NCBI GenBank assembly: GCA_014804655.1
Contig: JAAUZK010000004.1
Span: 192,450-256,449 of the forward strand
DNA length: 64,000 bases
Origin: Lachnospiraceae bacterium
Lineage (GTDB): Bacteria > Bacillota > Clostridia > Lachnospirales > Lachnospiraceae
Reading direction: 5' to 3'
Below the pieces are notes generated by a model. That model ran no database searches and was not told the origin of the DNA. It was given only the letters and a program-made list of their open reading frames with translations. The translations under genes and the position numbers were made by a program. Positions 53,620-61,016 of the stretch are shown here, in pieces. Positions within the stretch are counted from its first letter, which is position 1. Each line of letters begins with the position of its first letter.

Positions 53620-55665
53620 TCATTTTGTTCCGATCCGATAGACGTGATACCGCACATTTTCTCCGATCACGTCCACCTCTTCTGTCCGAGTCTCGATACC
53701 CTGCGCCGCGTAATAGTCTGAGATCCAGCCGAGTCCTCGTTCCGCCGTCTCCAAGTCAGACATGATCAAATACACATTTTTCCCTTCGCACAGTGCCTCT
53801 TCTGCGTCCTCGATCCCCGATCGCTGCAGCTTCTCATAATAGAGCGGGCTCTTACACATCCATCCGCCCACTATATCATAATTGGCATAATCGTTATCGG
53901 AACCGTCAAACATTCTGCGTGAGAACGACACGGTAGAGTACACATCCTCAAAATAGAAATTCTCCTCATGCCCCCTGCAATAAGCGTCGATCTCATCCCT
54001 GTCGGTGTTGACCCACTCCCGCCGATTCTGATCCTCCCGCACCGCGGTCAAATTGCCCGTCAGCGCTCCCGCCAGAATCAGTCCGGCCAGAACCGCCATC
54101 CCGCGTGCCACACCGTTCCCTGTCGCAGTGCCGACACGTACCGCACAGCTTGTATCGATCCGTCCTGTCGGCAGCCTGCGAACCAGCATTCCCGTCAGCA
54201 GGGCAAATTCCGCAAGATATAGGGAATGCGTAATCCGCACAGGGTCACGCCCTCTCATAAGAATAAACATCCAGAGCCCACTGCGCACTGCAATCAACAA
54301 TATAAGCTGCCATGCAAAATCATATCGTAGAAGCACTCCCTGTTCTGCAGGCTCTGCATACAACCTGTTGTCCTGCTCTCCAGACCCAGCCCGGTTTACA
54401 CTTGCATCCTGCTCGCTCCCATCCTGTATGCCGGTGCGCCGCGCTTCACGAAAGCCCGCCAGAAATACTGCCGCATACGCCCAGAGCACCATCACATTAT
54501 ACGGCGCATCCCCACTGTGAAAAGTCCGATACCGATAAAAAACGAACTTTTCGCGAAAAATTTTACTCCAATCCTTCGACGCACCGATCGCATGCACGGC
54601 ATAATCCGCCAGCCTCGTCATAAGTTCCGTATTGATCGCCTCGTCCAGTCCAAAATTATAATTATTCAGTAAAGTCTGCTGATATGGGACCACGCCTAGA
54701 TCCGTAAGCGCCTCGCTGTAGTTCTCATCAGTAATCAGCTCCGGATAGAAGTCGTAGACCGTCGTCCGGGCATCGAAGAAATCCCTGAAATCTTTCCACT
54801 GCGCACTGCCGTATGCCACTTCATCCGCCGCAAAGGACAAGAACATTCCGACTAATATCATGCCCAGCACACCACCGTATTTCCACAGATTCTCTTTTAA
54901 AAATATCTTCTCTTCCCCCACGAGACGGTACAGGCCCGCCAGACAGATCAGAGGAAACGTGAGAAGCAGCATTTCCGACCGGAGCTGGTATGCTGCCACC
55001 ACAAGAATAACGGACGGAATATTTTTTATAACAAATTGTCGTGTGCCCAGTCCATCCGGTGTCGTCAGGAATAAAAAAACTGCTGCCGCCGAAAGCAACG
55101 CACAGGTGATCGTATACTGTATGCTGATAAGATGTGGAAGATATATTCCCCACATACACAAGGACAATCCTAACAGCAGCAGAAACCTTCGGTACACGCT
55201 GCCAAATAGCTCGCATAACCTCACACCAATGAGGTAGAAACAGCCAAACTGGCACAGACACAGAAACAACCCGTACCACGGTACGCCTCTGAATAATCGG
55301 TAACATAGGGCGATTAATGCCCCCAGCGGATACAGTGTCTGCATGTTATGTCCATCGGGCGTTCCGCTGTATACGCCCGACATAATGTCATGCATCATCG
55401 TGTCGTCATTTAAATCATAATAGAAATCGAAACAGACTCCCATCAGAATCACGTTGACCACTATGAAAATTAGCGCCGGTATGCAGTTCTCATACTTGTG
55501 CCCCTTGTCTTCCCGGACACAAACATTTCTTGAAAAGCCGGGCACAAGTACTTGATGCACACATGCTGCAAGCAGCATGGCGCGTGTACGCTCAGCGCAG
55601 CAAGTGCGCAGAGCTGATTTACAGACTTTCTTTTCACACTTGTTTATTCTTTTACCACATTCCAT
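53620..55665 (-). CDS. Large polytopic membrane protein, GT-C-like, with palindrome-bearing N-terminus
   Basis: The 681-aa protein has about eleven hydrophobic segments starting at residue 64, a first outer loop YYDLNDDTMMHDIMSGVYSG with paired acids as in GT-C transferases, and a soluble C-terminal part. Before the first helix lies an unusual 60-residue Cys/Arg-rich stretch whose DNA (55495-55613) is packed with inverted repeats, suggesting a late insertion. The start at ATG 55665 has GAGGG ten bases upstream and no better in-frame start was seen. A low-complexity insert near residues 430-460 (DGSEQDASVNRAGSGEQ) is also present. I do not recognise a named family. Confidence 0.68.
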   Translation of the reverse strand: MECGKRINKCEKKVCKSALRTCCAERTRAMLLAACVHQVLVPGFSRNVCVREDKGHKYENCIPALIFIVVNVILMGVCFDFYYDLNDDTMMHDIMSGVYSGTPDGHNMQTLYPLGALIALCYRLFRGVPWYGLFLCLCQFGCFYLIGVRLCELFGSVYRRFLLLLGLSLCMWGIYLPHLISIQYTITCALLSAAAVFLFLTTPDGLGTRQFVIKNIPSVILVVAAYQLRSEMLLLTFPLICLAGLYRLVGEEKIFLKENLWKYGGVLGMILVGMFLSFAADEVAYGSAQWKDFRDFFDARTTVYDFYPELITDENYSEALTDLGVVPYQQTLLNNYNFGLDEAINTELMTRLADYAVHAIGASKDWSKIFREKFVFYRYRTFHSGDAPYNVMVLWAYAAVFLAGFREARRTGIQDGSEQDASVNRAGSGEQDNRLYAEPAEQGVLLRYDFAWQLILLIAVRSGLWMFILMRGRDPVRITHSLYLAEFALLTGMLVRRLPTGRIDTSCAVRVGTATGNGVARGMAVLAGLILAGALTGNLTAVREDQNRREWVNTDRDEIDAYCRGHEENFYFEDVYSTVSFSRRMFDGSDNDYANYDIVGGWMCKSPLYYEKLQRSGIEDAEEALCEGKNVYLIMSDLETAERGLGWISDYYAAQGIETRTEEVDVIGENVRYHVYRIGTK
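55495..55613 (-). repeat. Inverted repeats in the 5' coding region
   Basis: CTTGTGCCC at 55495-55503 pairs with GGGCACAAG at 55540-55548; CATGCTG at 55562-55568 with CAGCATG at 55573-55579 (loop CAAG); and CTCAGCGCA at 55591-55599 with TGCGCAGAG at 55605-55613 (one mismatched pair, A opposite A). They encode residues 18-57 of the membrane protein and keep the frame. Confidence 0.75.
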
Positions 55666-55693
55666 GAACTACATGCCCTCAATCATATTTACT

Positions 55694-56824
55694 CTATAGG
55701 CGGTAGAATGCCTTCACCTGATCCACAATGTACTCTACCTCGTCCGCCGTCAGCTTATAGAACATAGGCAGACGCAAAAGTCTCTCGCTCTCTTTTGTCG
55801 TATAACGATCTTCTCCGTGGAACCTGCCGAATTTCATCCCCGCAGGCGCCGAATGCAGAGGTACATAATGGAATACCGCCATGACCCCCTTTTCTTTCAA
55901 GAAGCTGATCAGATCGGCTCTCTCTTCCATCTCCTTCGTCTTAATGTAGAACATGTGCCCGTTGTGAGTGCAGTACTCCGGCACATATGGCAGTTCGATC
56001 TTCCCCGCTTCCGCAAGAGGCGCCAGAAGCTCTCTATACTGATTCCACCTGTCTATCCTCGCCTGCGTGATCTCATTCGCCAGTTCCAGCTGCGCATACA
56101 GATAGGCGGCATTCATGTCGCTTGGCAGATAAGAAGAACCGTAATTCTGCCAACGGTACTTGTCCACCTGTCCGCGGAAATATTTACTGCGGTCCGTCCC
56201 TTTCTCCCGATAGATCTCCGCATTCTCAATATATTGCTCATCCCGTATGAGCAGCGCACCGCCTTCACCCATACTGAAATTCTTCGTCTCATGAAAGCTG
56301 AAACAGCCGAATTCTCCGAAAGTGCCCAAAGATCTCCCCTTATAAGATGCCATGATTCCCTGCGCAGCGTCTTCGATCACCATCAGATTATGCCGCTTCG
56401 CAATATCCATGATCGTATCCATCTCACAGCCCACACCCGCATAATGCACCGGTGCAATGGCTCTGGTACGTTCCGTAATGGCATCTTCAATCAGTTTCTC
56501 GTCTATATTCATGGTATCCGGTCTGACATCCACAAATACCGCCGTAGCCCCGCGCAGCACGAACGCATCCGCCGTAGACACGAATGTATAGGAAGGCATG
56601 ATCACCTCGTCACCCGCCTTGATATCCGCCAGCAGCGCCGCCAGTTCCGTAGCATGGGTGCATGATGTGGTGAGCAGGCATTTCGCCGTGCCGGTCTGAC
56701 GCTCGATCCACTCACTGCATTTCTTAGTAAAAGGCCCATCTCCGCAAATCTTCTGATTCCCGATGGCTTCCCTCATATATTCGATTTCATTTCCCGTATA
56801 AGGAGGTACGTTAAAATTAATCAT
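55694..56824 (-). CDS. rffA: dTDP-4-amino-4,6-dideoxygalactose transaminase (RffA/WecE)
   Basis: The 376-aa PLP enzyme opens INFNVPPYTGNEIEYM, typical of WecE/RffA. It has TTSCTHATELAALL (52-65), MPSYTFVSTADAFVLRGA (76-93), IEDAAQGIMASYKGRSLGTFG (150-170) and the Schiff-base Lys181 in SFHETKNFSMGEGG. It converts dTDP-4-keto-6-deoxyglucose to dTDP-Fuc4N. The RmlA/RmlB enzymes that would supply its substrate are not in this window. AGAGAGGAACAGG precedes the ATG. Confidence 0.9.
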   Translation of the reverse strand: MINFNVPPYTGNEIEYMREAIGNQKICGDGPFTKKCSEWIERQTGTAKCLLTTSCTHATELAALLADIKAGDEVIMPSYTFVSTADAFVLRGATAVFVDVRPDTMNIDEKLIEDAITERTRAIAPVHYAGVGCEMDTIMDIAKRHNLMVIEDAAQGIMASYKGRSLGTFGEFGCFSFHETKNFSMGEGGALLIRDEQYIENAEIYREKGTDRSKYFRGQVDKYRWQNYGSSYLPSDMNAAYLYAQLELANEITQARIDRWNQYRELLAPLAEAGKIELPYVPEYCTHNGHMFYIKTKEMEERADLISFLKEKGVMAVFHYVPLHSAPAGMKFGRFHGEDRYTTKESERLLRLPMFYKLTADEVEYIVDQVKAFYRL

Positions 56825-56880
56825 AGCCCTGTTCCTCTCTGTTTACTGCCGTAACACAACCCCGCTTGAAAACAGCAAAT

Positions 56881-57324
56881 TTACAATTTTCTTTGCAGAT
56901 AAACCATATCGACAAGCTGTACGCCACATTCGTAAATCGGATGATCGTAATGATCAATAAAAAAATCTTTTACAATATGTGAACGGGTAAATCCACATTT
57001 CTCATAGAACGGAATCGTTAAAGGACTGTCGCCCGTACCGACCTGCAAAACAGTGTACTGTCCCGAATACCTCTCTATGAGAAAGTCAATCAACATTTTC
57101 CCATAGCCTTTTCTCTGATGGTCCGGATCAGTAGCAATATTCTTTATTTCCAAAACCCCGCCTGATTCATCGGTAACAACACATTCGGCTTTTACCCCGT
57201 TATCATCAAGAATATACATCGTCCCCTTTTCCAAGTAACGGTCTATCATCTCCTCCTGCTCATCGGCCAGAAGAAGTAAATCTATATATTTTTTCCTGTT
57301 TGCAGTCACTTCTCTTATTTTCAT
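56881..57324 (-). CDS. GNAT N-acetyltransferase (stand-alone)
   Basis: This 147-aa protein is one GNAT domain: VLEIKNIATDPDHQRKGYGKMLIDFL around residues 60-85, with the Q-x-x-G-x-G acetyl-CoA loop, then GTGDSPLTIPFYEKCGFTRSHI near 110. ATG 57324 has AGGG ten bases upstream; a GTG at 57330 is in frame. It is more AT-rich than the genes around it and lies just downstream of a MITE-like repeat, so it may be a later arrival. Substrate unknown; the conserved YDHPIYECGVQLVDMVYL tail occurs in small-molecule acetyltransferases. Confidence 0.83.
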   Translation of the reverse strand: MKIREVTANRKKYIDLLLLADEQEEMIDRYLEKGTMYILDDNGVKAECVVTDESGGVLEIKNIATDPDHQRKGYGKMLIDFLIERYSGQYTVLQVGTGDSPLTIPFYEKCGFTRSHIVKDFFIDHYDHPIYECGVQLVDMVYLQRKL

Positions 57325-57361
57325 AAACACAATTCCCTACTGGCTACTGTTCCGCCATAAT

Positions 57362-57560
57362 CCAATACCCAGCGCGGATGAAAGTGAATATCTTAAGGAG
57401 CCCCTTAAAAAAAGTAAATTTCTTCGAAATTAACTTTGGTCAGCGCTTAACGAGGTTATGAGTTGCAAAGCAACTCACGAGTTTAGCGTCCGCTACGCTT
57501 TTTACGGAGCGAAAGCGCGGCTCCGTAGATATTAGCTTTCATCTGCGCGAACGTTTTAGA
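57362..57560. repeat. MITE-like repeat, copy C (199 bp) with nested hairpin
   Basis: Same ends and interior as copies A and B. Compared with them it carries an extra insert of about 28 bases at 57411-57438: a 12-bp stem with one mismatch and a TTC loop (AAAGTAAATTTC with GAAATTAACTTT). It also has the GAGTTGCAAAGCAACTC palindrome seen in A. It lies 26 bases after the stop of the membrane protein at 57587. Confidence 0.82.
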
Positions 57561-57586
57561 TAAACCGTGAATAGTATACCACACTC

Positions 57587-59365
57587 TCAGCCTTCTGTCA
57601 CATATACCACATACCGTGCGTTACTGAATCCCTCCTGATAGGAATGAGCCTTCATATACTCCCCTAATATCTTCAATTTTACATCCTGATCCAACTTCTC
57701 CTTCTCTACCCCAAACCAGCTCATGCCGTCGGCATCCTCATTCAAATATGCAGCTATAGAAGAGGACACGATCACAACAGGCGGTGTTCCAAGCTGTTCC
57801 ATGTCCCGCTCATATTCCACCATGCGATAGGAATCCAGATCGGGCCAGAAAGTAGATAACGCCGAGGGCATATCCAGAAAATACCCCAAACCCGGAACCT
57901 CTCCGTACAGAATCACTTCCCTGCCAGTAAGCTGTTTCTGCTGCGCATACTCCGCCAGTTCTTCCAGACACGCCGCATTGCCCTGATTCGTGTAGATTCC
58001 CGCCACCTTGTCAGGCACCGTCAGCACTGTGTCACGTGCCTCGCCGTTTCTGCCATCCTGAAAAGAAAACCTCAGATGAAAACCCACGCTCTGAATCAGA
58101 ATAAACACCACAAGCAGTACAAGCGGCATTCCCGCCACAGCTGTTAACTGCCCGTACCATACCCACAACACAAACGGCACGACAATAAACAGATTATTGA
58201 TAATCGGATACAACTCATTGTTACCGCCAAGCGGCGTCACCAAAATCTGTACAAGCACCAACACTGCCAGAATCTTCTGCTCCACTTTGACACTTTTCCT
58301 ACACAGACAGTACACCGCTGTAAAAACTGCCGTCAGTAGAAACAGTACTGCCGGATAATATATGCTGCCGAAATCATAATACAAAAAATTGAATACCCCT
58401 CTGCCCCAATAGAAACGCAACAGTACCAGCAGTACCGCTACATAGACCAATCCGCATAATCCCTCTACGACTTTTTTTCCCGGAAATAATCTTCGTTGCA
58501 GCCTAAAGAGCAGCCAACCGCCCGCCATGCAGATTCCCGCAAAGACCATCCAGAAAAGACCTGTGATATAATCGCTAAACATCCCCGTCAGCATGGCCGA
58601 CGGTTTATAATCCGTAGCTTTCTCCGTCATGGCAAACATCGTCTGAACCATAGCGGGATAAGCGCCTGCACCGTACCTAATACATATTGCCACGAGAGGC
58701 ACACCGAATCCGACAACATACCCCGCAATGCACCACAGTGTATCACGAACCGCCTGCTGCCACTTCCGTCCGCAGACCGCCGTGCCGTACCACACCGCCA
58801 CGATCAGCGCCGCCTGCACCACATTCGGCATGCGCACCGCCACATTGGCTCCCAGACACACTCCCGCCGCCACATAATATCTCCGGTCCTCTTTCAGAAT
58901 ACCGCGGTAGAGAAGAAGTATCCCCACCGTCATAAGCAGATAAGTCAAATAATTATATAAAATCGTAGATGGACACCAACACAGTCCCAACGCGATGATC
59001 TCACCCGCAAACACAAGCGGCATCGGAATCCGCCCCGCAGACCTGTCACTTCTGCGGAATGCTTCATATACTGCCAGCGCAGTTATCGACTGTATAAGCG
59101 ACGTGTAGAAATACATCCCCATCAGCTTATCGCCGAAAGGCAGATGCATGAACAGATTTCCCACCACGTTTGAAAGAAAGGTCGCCACCATCCAAGTGCC
59201 GTCTATAGAAGGAAAATACTGGAAATTCGACAGACTGTATGTGGTGTCCGCCATATCAATTCCCAGCCGAATCCGAAGCAGCGGATAGATCACCAGAATG
59301 AAGGGAAATACAATACGCTCTATGAAATTTTGATACCTACTATACACAGCGGATACTTTGCTCAT
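57587..59365 (-). CDS. Polytopic membrane protein of unknown family, GT-C-like
   Basis: The 592-aa protein has about eleven hydrophobic segments between residues 17 and 425, and a soluble extracytoplasmic C-terminal part. The first outer loop reads IDMADTTYSLSNFQYF, with acids in the position used by GT-C enzymes, though not a clear D-x-D. There is no signature that I can name. It stands between an acyltransferase gene (32-base gap) and a MITE-like repeat. Probable role in sugar transfer from lipid-phosphate donors, by context only. GGGTGA precedes the ATG closely. Confidence 0.6.
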   Translation of the reverse strand: MSKVSAVYSRYQNFIERIVFPFILVIYPLLRIRLGIDMADTTYSLSNFQYFPSIDGTWMVATFLSNVVGNLFMHLPFGDKLMGMYFYTSLIQSITALAVYEAFRRSDRSAGRIPMPLVFAGEIIALGLCWCPSTILYNYLTYLLMTVGILLLYRGILKEDRRYYVAAGVCLGANVAVRMPNVVQAALIVAVWYGTAVCGRKWQQAVRDTLWCIAGYVVGFGVPLVAICIRYGAGAYPAMVQTMFAMTEKATDYKPSAMLTGMFSDYITGLFWMVFAGICMAGGWLLFRLQRRLFPGKKVVEGLCGLVYVAVLLVLLRFYWGRGVFNFLYYDFGSIYYPAVLFLLTAVFTAVYCLCRKSVKVEQKILAVLVLVQILVTPLGGNNELYPIINNLFIVVPFVLWVWYGQLTAVAGMPLVLLVVFILIQSVGFHLRFSFQDGRNGEARDTVLTVPDKVAGIYTNQGNAACLEELAEYAQQKQLTGREVILYGEVPGLGYFLDMPSALSTFWPDLDSYRMVEYERDMEQLGTPPVVIVSSSIAAYLNEDADGMSWFGVEKEKLDQDVKLKILGEYMKAHSYQEGFSNARYVVYVTEG

Positions 59366-59397
59366 TCACCCTTGCTCCATTCGCCTGCTCAACAGAC

Positions 59398-60474
59398 TTA
59401 TTCTTCATTCTTTGCCCTGCTTCTTGCGAACAACTTCCGCACTCCGCGGAAAATCCACGTCCTCATCCAATCGACCATCGTACCAGCTACATATACGATC
59501 ACCACACAGCCGATCATGTGCGGAATAAACTTCCAGCTTCCCCACACCATATCCACACCCAGCCAATGCATCCACCGATACCGAACCAGTATATGCTCAT
59601 GCAGCAGATACACACCGAAGGTATAGGGTGCAAGATGTCTGATCACCTCAGCAGCCTTGCCTTCCCACGGCTTCATATCCTTAAACAGCATAAACAGTCC
59701 GATTGAACTAAGCAGACACAAAATATGATTGTATGTGTCCGGCATATCCATATAATAGGCAAACGGCGGCAGGACTTCCGCCAGGATGCCGGATACCACT
59801 GTAAGCACAAAAATCCCCATACTCATACCTACATAAAGAATCGCCGCATTCCGCTTCTTCTCCAGCTTTGGGACACCATACAGACGTATATATGCCGCAA
59901 TCAGAAACAGGAACAGGAACCAGCCATAGTCATAACCGTAACGATCCGTAGCCAGCGACGCAGGCAGCACAGACTTCCACACGCAGAAGAAAAGTGCCAT
60001 GACACTGATAATCAGCTGCAGTGTCCTGCGTTCCACCGCTTTCACGCCCGCCGCCAGAAGCGGCGCGAACAGATACATAATCAAATATGCCGTGGCAAAC
60101 CAGTAGTGCTCCGTCTCAATCGGCAGCACATAATTCAGCCAGTCATAGGCAGAAAGCTCACCCGCCGCAACCACGTCGGCACAGATCAGCACGACCGGTA
60201 TCAGCAGAGAATAAAAAAGAACCTGTGCTGCCAAAGACACCACACGCTCCGGTTTCCATGCAGACTCCACAAGAAAATATCCACTGAGCAGCACATAGCA
60301 GTTCACCGCAACAATGCAGAAAGCCTCTATGAGCTGCGCCGTATAATTCACTGCGGAATGCTCCTGCGTATATAACAGGACCAATTCACTTTTATTCAGA
60401 TAATGAAGGACGATAATCATAAGCATCGCCACAATACGCAGCAACTCAAAATTCGCCTGTCGTTTTCCCTGCAT
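59398..60474 (-). CDS. Acyltransferase family 3 membrane protein (OafA/YrhL-like)
   Basis: This 358-aa protein has about ten helices and the family opening NFELLRIVAMLMIIVLHYLNK with the conserved Arg and His. Then come NCYVLLSGYF near 75 and WFATAYLIMYLFAPLL near 130. Such enzymes acetylate or otherwise acylate surface sugars. ATG 60474 has GAGGAG six bases upstream; a TTG at 60498 is not needed. It is one of three acylation routes in the locus, the others being MBOAT/SGNH and GNAT. Confidence 0.88.
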   Translation of the reverse strand: MQGKRQANFELLRIVAMLMIIVLHYLNKSELVLLYTQEHSAVNYTAQLIEAFCIVAVNCYVLLSGYFLVESAWKPERVVSLAAQVLFYSLLIPVVLICADVVAAGELSAYDWLNYVLPIETEHYWFATAYLIMYLFAPLLAAGVKAVERRTLQLIISVMALFFCVWKSVLPASLATDRYGYDYGWFLFLFLIAAYIRLYGVPKLEKKRNAAILYVGMSMGIFVLTVVSGILAEVLPPFAYYMDMPDTYNHILCLLSSIGLFMLFKDMKPWEGKAAEVIRHLAPYTFGVYLLHEHILVRYRWMHWLGVDMVWGSWKFIPHMIGCVVIVYVAGTMVDWMRTWIFRGVRKLFARSRAKNEE

Positions 60475-60498
60475 AGACTTCTCCTCTATTCTTACCAA

Positions 60499-60927
60499 TC
60501 ACTTCTTCTCTTTAAATATCCATAATTTACTGAGAAAATAGTTGGCCACAATCACAAGCACCTGACATACAAACTTGGAGATAAACTCATTCAGACGCGC
60601 ACAGTCCACCATCAGGAACATAAGCGCAACTTCCAAAAGCTCCGTCGCAACTCTGGCGCCGACAAAAGAAACAAACTCTTCGAACAACGCCTTCACATCT
60701 TTATTCTTACTCTTAAAGACAAAAGTACGGTTTGTCCAATACGCAAACACCACCGTCAGTGCCCATGACAGCACCGTGGCAACCAGATAATGCAGACTAA
60801 GCACTTTTGAAAACAGATAGTAGAGCACATAATTCAGCACAAAAGCAAGGAATCCGAAAATCAGATAATTGATCCCTTCCTCATATTTCTTGTACATCCC
60901 CCATCCAAAATCCCAAAGTTTTTTCAT
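60499..60927 (-). CDS. GtrA family membrane protein
   Basis: The 142-aa protein has four helices in the GtrA layout: YLIFGFLAFVLNYVLYYLF, TVLSWALTVVFAYWTNRTFVFKSK and VCQVLVIVANYFLSKLWIF. The WTNRTFVFKS and NYFLSKLWIF motifs are characteristic. GtrA proteins are thought to flip or bind polyprenyl-phosphate-sugars together with GtrB-type GT2 enzymes such as that at 52055-53032. AGGATAATT precedes the ATG. Confidence 0.88.
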   Translation of the reverse strand: MKKLWDFGWGMYKKYEEGINYLIFGFLAFVLNYVLYYLFSKVLSLHYLVATVLSWALTVVFAYWTNRTFVFKSKNKDVKALFEEFVSFVGARVATELLEVALMFLMVDCARLNEFISKFVCQVLVIVANYFLSKLWIFKEKK

Positions 60928-61016
60928 AATTATCCTGTTCCTCTCTGCTTCTCATTGCTATCTCAGAAGCTCCATGCTGTACACCACCTGCCACTGCAGT
61001 CGCATCGTCATGGTTT

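Noticed and set aside
55817-56665. 282-codon plus-strand frame
   Set aside because: Antisense to the RffA-type aminotransferase; composition is rich in R, H and I as expected for a reverse-frame shadow.
57362-57560. Insertion sequence with transposase
   Set aside because: The repeat is under 200 bp and has no frame; no transposase gene was found in the window.
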